A DNA stretch of 64,000 bases from contig NZ_CP107841.1 of NCBI RefSeq assembly GCF_036346855.1, forward strand, positions 2,918,001 to 2,982,000. The letters run 5' to 3'. Of this stretch, positions 59,721-64,000 are shown piece by piece (the first letter of the stretch is position 1; the number at the start of each line of letters is the position of its first letter). This DNA comes from Streptomyces europaeiscabiei. GTDB taxonomy: Bacteria; Actinomycetota; Actinomycetes; Streptomycetales; Streptomycetaceae. A program made the translations under genes and the position numbers. The notes under the pieces are model-generated. The model was not told the DNA's origin and ran no database searches. It worked only from the letters and a program-made list of their open reading frames with translations.

Positions 59721-62700
59721 TCACCCCCCGTAGAACAACTCCTCCACCACACCCCGAGCACGCCGTGTGATCCGGCGGTAGTCGTCGAGCATGTCGCCCA
59801 CATGTCCCGGGCCGTACCCCAAGTACCGCCCCACGGCGGCGAGTTCCCGGCCGTCGGACGGGAACGTGTCGCCGGCCCGGCCCCGTACGAGCATCACGGC
59901 GTTGCGTACGCGGGTGGCCAGCACCCAGGCCTCGTCGAGTACGGCCGCGTCCTCGGCGCTCACCAGGTCGGCCGCGCGGGCCGCGGCCAGGGCCTCGCGG
60001 GTGCGGGTCGTGCGCAGGCCCGACTCGCTGTGCCCGTGCCGGAGCTGGAAGAGCTGGACGGTCCATTCCACGTCGGACAGGCCGCCGCGGCCGAGCTTGG
60101 TGTGGAGCGTCGGGTCGGCGCCGCGCGGCATCCGCTCCGACTCCATACGGGCCTTCAGGCGCCGGATCTCGCGTACGGCGTCGTCGCCGAGTCCGTCCGC
60201 CGGATAGCGCAGCGGATCGATGAGGTCGATGAAGCGGCGGCCCAGTTCCTCGTCACCGGCGACGGGTTCGGCGCGCAGCAGCGCCTGCGACTCCCAGCCC
60301 AGCGACCAGCGGCGGTAGTAGGCCTCGTACGACTTCAACGTCCGCACGACGGGGCCGGACTTGCCCTCGGGGCGGAGGTCCGCGTCGATGAGGAGGGGCG
60401 GGTCGGCGCTCGGGATCTGCAGCAGGCGCCGCATCTCGGCGACGACCGCGTTCGCGGCGCGGGCCGCCTCCTGCTCGTCGGTGCCCTCCCTCGGCTCGTG
60501 GACGAACAGTACGTCGGCGTCGGAGCCGTAGCCCAGTTCGTGGCCTCCGAAGCGGCCCATGCCGATGACGGCGAAGCGGGTGGGGAGGGTGTCGCCCCAG
60601 CGGTCGCGGACCACGGCCCGCAGGGTGCCGGCGAGGGTCGCGGCCGTGAGGTCGGAGACCGCGCCACCGACGAGGTCGACAAGGGCGCCCTGGTCGGCGG
60701 TTGCCGGGGACGCCTCGGTGCCGTAGGAACCCACGATGTCCATGGCGGCCGTACGGAACAGCTCGCGGCGGCGGACGCCGCGCGCCGCCGTGACGCCCTG
60801 TTGGGCGCCGTCGGCGCGGCCGACGGCGGCGAGGATCTCCTGTTCCAGGTGGGCGCGTACGCGGGGTTCGAGCCCGCCGGCGCCACCCGCGACACCGTCC
60901 CCGTCACCGAGGAGGGAGACGGCCTCGGGGGCGCGCATGAGGAGGTCGGGGGCGAGACGGCCGGCGGAGAGCACGCGCGCCAGGTTCTCCGCGGCCGCCC
61001 CCTCGTCGCGCAACAGCCTCAGATACCACGGGGTTCTGCCGAGGGCGTCCGAGACCTTGCGGAAGTTGAGGAGCCCGGCGTCCGGGTCGGCCGAGTCCGC
61101 GAACCAGCCCAACAGGACCGGCAGCAGCGTGCGTTGGATGGCCGCCTTGCGGGAGACGCCGGAGGCCAGTGCCTCCAGGTGACGGAGGGCGGCGGCCGGG
61201 TCGGCGTAGCCGAGGGCGACGAGGCGTTCGCGGGCCGCGTCGGCGCTCAGCCGGGTCTCGCCGGGGGCTAGTTGGGCGACGGCGTCGAGGAGCGGACGGT
61301 AGAAGAGCTTCTCGTGCAGTCGGCGTACGACGGCCGCATGGCGCCGCCACTCGCGGTTCAGCTCGGCGACCGGATCGGTGCGCAGGCCGAGCGAGCGGCC
61401 GAGGCGCCGCAGGTCGTCGTCGTCCTCGGGGACGAGGTGGGTGCGGCGCAGGCGGTAGAGCTGGATGCGGTGTTCCATGGACCGCAGGAAGCGGTACGCG
61501 GCGTCGAGTTGGGCCGCGTCCGACCGCCCCACGTACCCGCCGGCGGCCAGCGCGCCGAGCGCGTCGAGCGTGGTCCCGCTGCGCAGCGAGGTGTCGCCGC
61601 GCCCGTGCACGAGCTGAAGCAACTGCACGGCGAACTCGACGTCCCTCAACCCGCCCGGTCCGAGCTTGAGTTGACGGTCGATCTCGGCGGCCGGGATGGT
61701 CTCGACGACCCGGCGGCGCATGCGCTGCACGTCGGCGACGAAGTTCTCCCGCTCGGCCGCCTTCCAGACCAGCGGTTCGAGCGCGGAGACGTACTCCTCG
61801 CCGAGGCCGAGGTCCCCCGCCACCGGCCGGGCCTTCAGCAGCGCCTGGAACTCCCAGGTCTTGGCCCACCGTTGGTAGTACGCGAGATGACTGCTCAGCG
61901 TGCGCACGAGCGGTCCGTTGCGCCCCTCCGGCCGCAGATTCGCGTCGACGGGCCAGATGCTGCCCTCGACGGTCGTCTCGGAGCAGATCCGCATCATGTG
62001 CGAGGCGAGCCGGGTGGCCGCCCGGATCGCCTTCTGCTCGTCGGCCCCGTCCGCGGTCTCCCCGACGAAGATGACGTCGACGTCGGAGACGTAGTTCAGC
62101 TCGTGGCCGCCGCACTTGCCCATCGCGATCACCGCGAGCCGGCACAGCGCCGCGTCCTCCGGCGCAGCGGCGCGGGCGATCGCGAGGGCGGCGCGCAGCG
62201 TGGCGGTGGCGAGGTCGGCGAGTTCGGCGGCGGTCTGGGCGAGGTCCGTCGTACCGCAGACGTCACGGGCGGCGATGGAGAGCAGACAGCGGCGGTAGGC
62301 GACCCGCAGCGAGACCGGGTCGGTGGCCTCCGCGAGCCCCTGTTCGAACTCCTCGACGCCCGGATGCAGGTCCTGCGCCTCGTACGTCACGAGCGCCTGC
62401 CAGTCCTGCGCGTGCCGGGCCAGATGGTCGCCGAGCGCGGCGGACGCGCCGAGCACCCCCAACAGACGGTCCCGCAGCGGCTTCGCCGCTATCAGCGTGT
62501 CCAGCACCGACCGCCGCGCCGTACGGTCCGGCTGCGCCTCCAGCAGTCGTACGAGACCCAGCAGTGCGAGGTTGGGGTCGGCGGTCGCCCCCAGCGCGTC
62601 CAGCAGCACCGGGTCGTTCCGTACGGCCGACAGCTCCCCGCTCTCCAGCAGCCGCTCGGCGGCGCTGGGATCGGTGAAACCGTGCCGCAGCAGTCGCGAG

Positions 62701-62732
62701 AACGTGGTGCTCCTGCGCCCCGGCGCCGTCAT
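59721..62732 (-). CDS. glnE: Bifunctional glutamine synthetase adenylyltransferase/deadenylylase
   Basis: GlnE adds AMP to, and removes it from, the adenylylation tyrosine of GSI (Tyr397 of the glnA product here), tuning glutamine synthesis to nitrogen supply. The 1003-aa cytoplasmic enzyme has two nucleotidyltransferase domains, each with a G-G/S-D-x-D signature: GHELNYVSDVDVIFV (Ser-Asp-Val-Asp at 216-219) and GHELGYGSDADVLFV (737-740). A helical GlnD-type linker follows each. ATG 62732 is chosen because GGGAGG lies 5 bases upstream and it matches known Streptomyces GlnE starts; the frame is open 19 codons further. Confidence 0.96.
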   Translation of the reverse strand: MTAPGRRSTTFSRLLRHGFTDPSAAERLLESGELSAVRNDPVLLDALGATADPNLALLGLVRLLEAQPDRTARRSVLDTLIAAKPLRDRLLGVLGASAALGDHLARHAQDWQALVTYEAQDLHPGVEEFEQGLAEATDPVSLRVAYRRCLLSIAARDVCGTTDLAQTAAELADLATATLRAALAIARAAAPEDAALCRLAVIAMGKCGGHELNYVSDVDVIFVGETADGADEQKAIRAATRLASHMMRICSETTVEGSIWPVDANLRPEGRNGPLVRTLSSHLAYYQRWAKTWEFQALLKARPVAGDLGLGEEYVSALEPLVWKAAERENFVADVQRMRRRVVETIPAAEIDRQLKLGPGGLRDVEFAVQLLQLVHGRGDTSLRSGTTLDALGALAAGGYVGRSDAAQLDAAYRFLRSMEHRIQLYRLRRTHLVPEDDDDLRRLGRSLGLRTDPVAELNREWRRHAAVVRRLHEKLFYRPLLDAVAQLAPGETRLSADAARERLVALGYADPAAALRHLEALASGVSRKAAIQRTLLPVLLGWFADSADPDAGLLNFRKVSDALGRTPWYLRLLRDEGAAAENLARVLSAGRLAPDLLMRAPEAVSLLGDGDGVAGGAGGLEPRVRAHLEQEILAAVGRADGAQQGVTAARGVRRRELFRTAAMDIVGSYGTEASPATADQGALVDLVGGAVSDLTAATLAGTLRAVVRDRWGDTLPTRFAVIGMGRFGGHELGYGSDADVLFVHEPREGTDEQEAARAANAVVAEMRRLLQIPSADPPLLIDADLRPEGKSGPVVRTLKSYEAYYRRWSLGWESQALLRAEPVAGDEELGRRFIDLIDPLRYPADGLGDDAVREIRRLKARMESERMPRGADPTLHTKLGRGGLSDVEWTVQLFQLRHGHSESGLRTTRTREALAAARAADLVSAEDAAVLDEAWVLATRVRNAVMLVRGRAGDTFPSDGRELAAVGRYLGYGPGHVGDMLDDYRRITRRARGVVEELFYGG

Positions 62733-63020
62733 CCAGGCCTCCCGTCGGATCAAGCCCGCTCGTCCGCTCACCCGATCGCCGGACTCCATCGATCAAGGTC
62801 GTACGGGCTTGAGCCTAACCGGAGAGCCTGGGAGAAGCGCCGGTCGGCGGGGTTCCGGGTTCGGTGGCGACGAGAAGTTCCACGCAGCCCCGGCCGGGGC
62901 TGCCCACCGGTGCCGCTGTCCCGACGGGGCCACTTTCGCCATGTCCACGGCTACTCTGCCGAGGTGGATGACGAGAAGGACGGCGGGAACGGCTCGATAC
63001 GGCGTCGTTCGTGAGGGACG

Positions 63021-63395
63021 GTGCTGTCGTCGGAGGCGGTGGTGACCACTGCCCTGCTGGAACTCGCCGGTCTCGCCGCCTATGGAGTCGTCACGCTGGT
63101 GGGGTGGCTGTTCGGGTCGCCGCCCAACCTCCATCTCGCCGCGTTCACCGCGACCATCGCCGCGTCCAGGCCCGCGATCGAGCTGTACCGCGAGGGGCGC
63201 CCGCCACGTCGGCTCGCCGTCGTCGCCGCCCTGCTGGCGCTGGCGGCGTTGAGCCTGCTCGGGGCCGCGGCGACGAACTGGGCCCTGCCCCCGGCGGCCG
63301 ACCCGGGCATCGGTCTCCTGGTCGGCTATCTCGTCGCGATGCCTGCCGGTGTGGCTGTGCTGGCTCGGTTTCTCGGGGTGGAGGAGCCCGCGTGA
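63021..63395 (+). CDS. Small integral membrane protein
   Basis: The 124-aa protein is mostly hydrophobic, with segments near 11-31 (LLELAGLAAYGVVTLVGWLF), 66-82 (AVVAALLALAALSLLG) and 97-116 (GLLVGYLVAMPAGVAVLARF), separated by a short basic loop (REGRPPRRL). Start GTG 63021 (GAGGGAC just before) or GTG 63039. The function is unknown. Confidence 0.65.
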   Translation: MLSSEAVVTTALLELAGLAAYGVVTLVGWLFGSPPNLHLAAFTATIAASRPAIELYREGRPPRRLAVVAALLALAALSLLGAAATNWALPPAADPGIGLLVGYLVAMPAGVAVLARFLGVEEPA

Positions 63396-63471
63396 CGTCG
63401 AAGTGCGGAGCACGCCGACGAACGGTGGGATGAGTTTCGGCGCTCTGTGGAGTCTGCCCTTCGACATCCTT

Positions 63472-63506
63472 GACAGGTACCGGTGCCGGCTCGACAGGTA
63501 CCGGTG
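63472..63506. repeat. 14-bp direct repeat GACAGGTACCGGTG
   Basis: Copies at 63472-63485 and 63493-63506, 21 bp apart (two helical turns), each with an ACCGGT palindrome. They lie directly upstream of the PNPOx-family gene, so they may be regulator sites. Confidence 0.7.
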
Positions 63507-63523
63507 ACAGGAAGAGACACCCC

Positions 63524-64000
63524 ATGTCCGACACCAGCACACCGCAGACCCGGCTCGACCCCCGCTACAGCGACCCGGACGCCGCCGCGATCCCCTGGTC
63601 GCAGGCCGAGGCGCGGCTGTCCGGCGCCGAGTTGTTCTGGATCTCGACGGTACGGCCGGACGGGCGGCCGCATGTGACTCCGTTGCCCGCGGTGTGGTCG
63701 CAGGGGGCGTTGCACTTCTGCACGGGGCCCAAGGAGCGGAAGGCCAGGAACCTCGCGCAGAACCCGCACGTCGTGCTGACGACCGGCACGAACACCTGGG
63801 ACGAGGGCTACGACCTGGTGGTGGAGGGCGAGGCCGTACGCGTGGCGCGGGACGACCGGCTGCGGGAGCTGGCCGTCGCGTGGGAGGCGAAGTACGGCAG
63901 TTTCTGGCACTTCGAGGTGCGGGAGGGGTGTTTTCAGCACGGCGCGGGACGGGCTTTCGTCTTCTCGGTGGCGCCCGGCACGGTTTTCGGCTTCGGTAAG
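63524..64000 (+). CDS. Pyridoxamine 5'-phosphate oxidase-family (FMN/F420-binding split barrel) protein, cut by window end
   Basis: ATG 63524 opens a frame with no stop to the end of the window (159 codons). It reads LFWISTVRPDGRPHVTPLPA, VWSQGALHFCTGPKERKARN and LVVEGEAVRVARDDRLRELA, the split-barrel pattern of PNPOx-like proteins that bind FMN or F420. GGAAGAG lies upstream. The substrate is unknown. Few residues appear to be missing, since the last barrel strand (RAFVFSVAPGTVFGFGK) is already present. Confidence 0.8.
   Translation, partial: MSDTSTPQTRLDPRYSDPDAAAIPWSQAEARLSGAELFWISTVRPDGRPHVTPLPAVWSQGALHFCTGPKERKARNLAQNPHVVLTTGTNTWDEGYDLVVEGEAVRVARDDRLRELAVAWEAKYGSFWHFEVREGCFQHGAGRAFVFSVAPGTVFGFGK

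Noticed and set aside
61272..63014. 580-codon plus-strand frame opposite glnE
   Set aside because: glnE on the minus strand carries both nucleotidyltransferase motifs; the plus frame has none.

Overview
The window is typical high-GC actinobacterial DNA. Gene content and order (lipB-lipA, glnA, glnII, a GlnRII-like regulator, a large amylase/pullulanase cluster, malEFG-aglA/malR, glnE) match the conserved core of a Streptomyces chromosome, close to the S. coelicolor lipA-glnA-glnII-malR-glnE segment. No rRNA gene, tRNA gene or CRISPR array was seen.

Layout. 1-7.7 kb: FAD oxidoreductase, an XRE/TPR-type regulator, lipoate synthesis (lipB, lipA), a small protein behind a GlnR-like box, and two membrane proteins facing a very long terminator. 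7.7-9.3 kb: glnA behind a double GlnR box. 9.3-15.7 kb: an accessory segment that looks like the remnant of an integrated element. It is bounded by a 14-bp repeat of the last codons of glnA and holds a truncated tyrosine integrase, a secreted NLP/NPP1-type necrosis-inducing-like protein and, divergent from it, a 1261-aa HTH-STAND ATPase-membrane-WD40 protein. 15.7-24.3 kb: core chromosome again, with small membrane proteins, a decayed pspAB gene, an APH-like kinase, a DUF2252 protein, an HTH_42 protein, secreted proteins and an ArsC-like protein. 24.4-27.6 kb: glnII behind a second double GlnR box, a DUF6891-like protein, a 40-codon ORF and glnRII. 27.7-39.9 kb: epimerase, secreted DUF1996 protein, lipoprotein, GH89 alpha-N-acetylglucosaminidase, membrane protein, TetR regulator, tautomerase and a receiver-SpoIIE phosphatase. 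40.0-47.0 kb: a double-headed amylase/pullulanase and an alpha-amylase. 47.2-59.7 kb: aldo/keto reductase with divergent regulator, then the maltose operon (malE-malF-malG-aglA) divergent from malR, then PAP2, LysR, EamA and two genes broken by one deletion. 59.7-64 kb: glnE, a small membrane protein and a PNPOx-family gene cut by the window end.

Two functional themes stand out. Nitrogen: glnA (adenylylatable at Tyr397), glnII, glnRII and the GlnA-modifying enzyme glnE all lie here, and three promoters carry GlnR-type boxes. Alpha-glucan use: extracellular amylase and pullulanase feed maltodextrin to the MalEFG transporter and the cytoplasmic alpha-glucosidase AglA. CTTGC/GCAAG motifs in front of malE, the amylase and the pullulanase suggest common control by the LacI-family MalR.

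The window also carries a dispersed repeat family (two modules, five places), several tandem arrays between genes, and many perfect hairpins at gene ends. The most novel part is the glnA-end element with its NLP/STAND pair.
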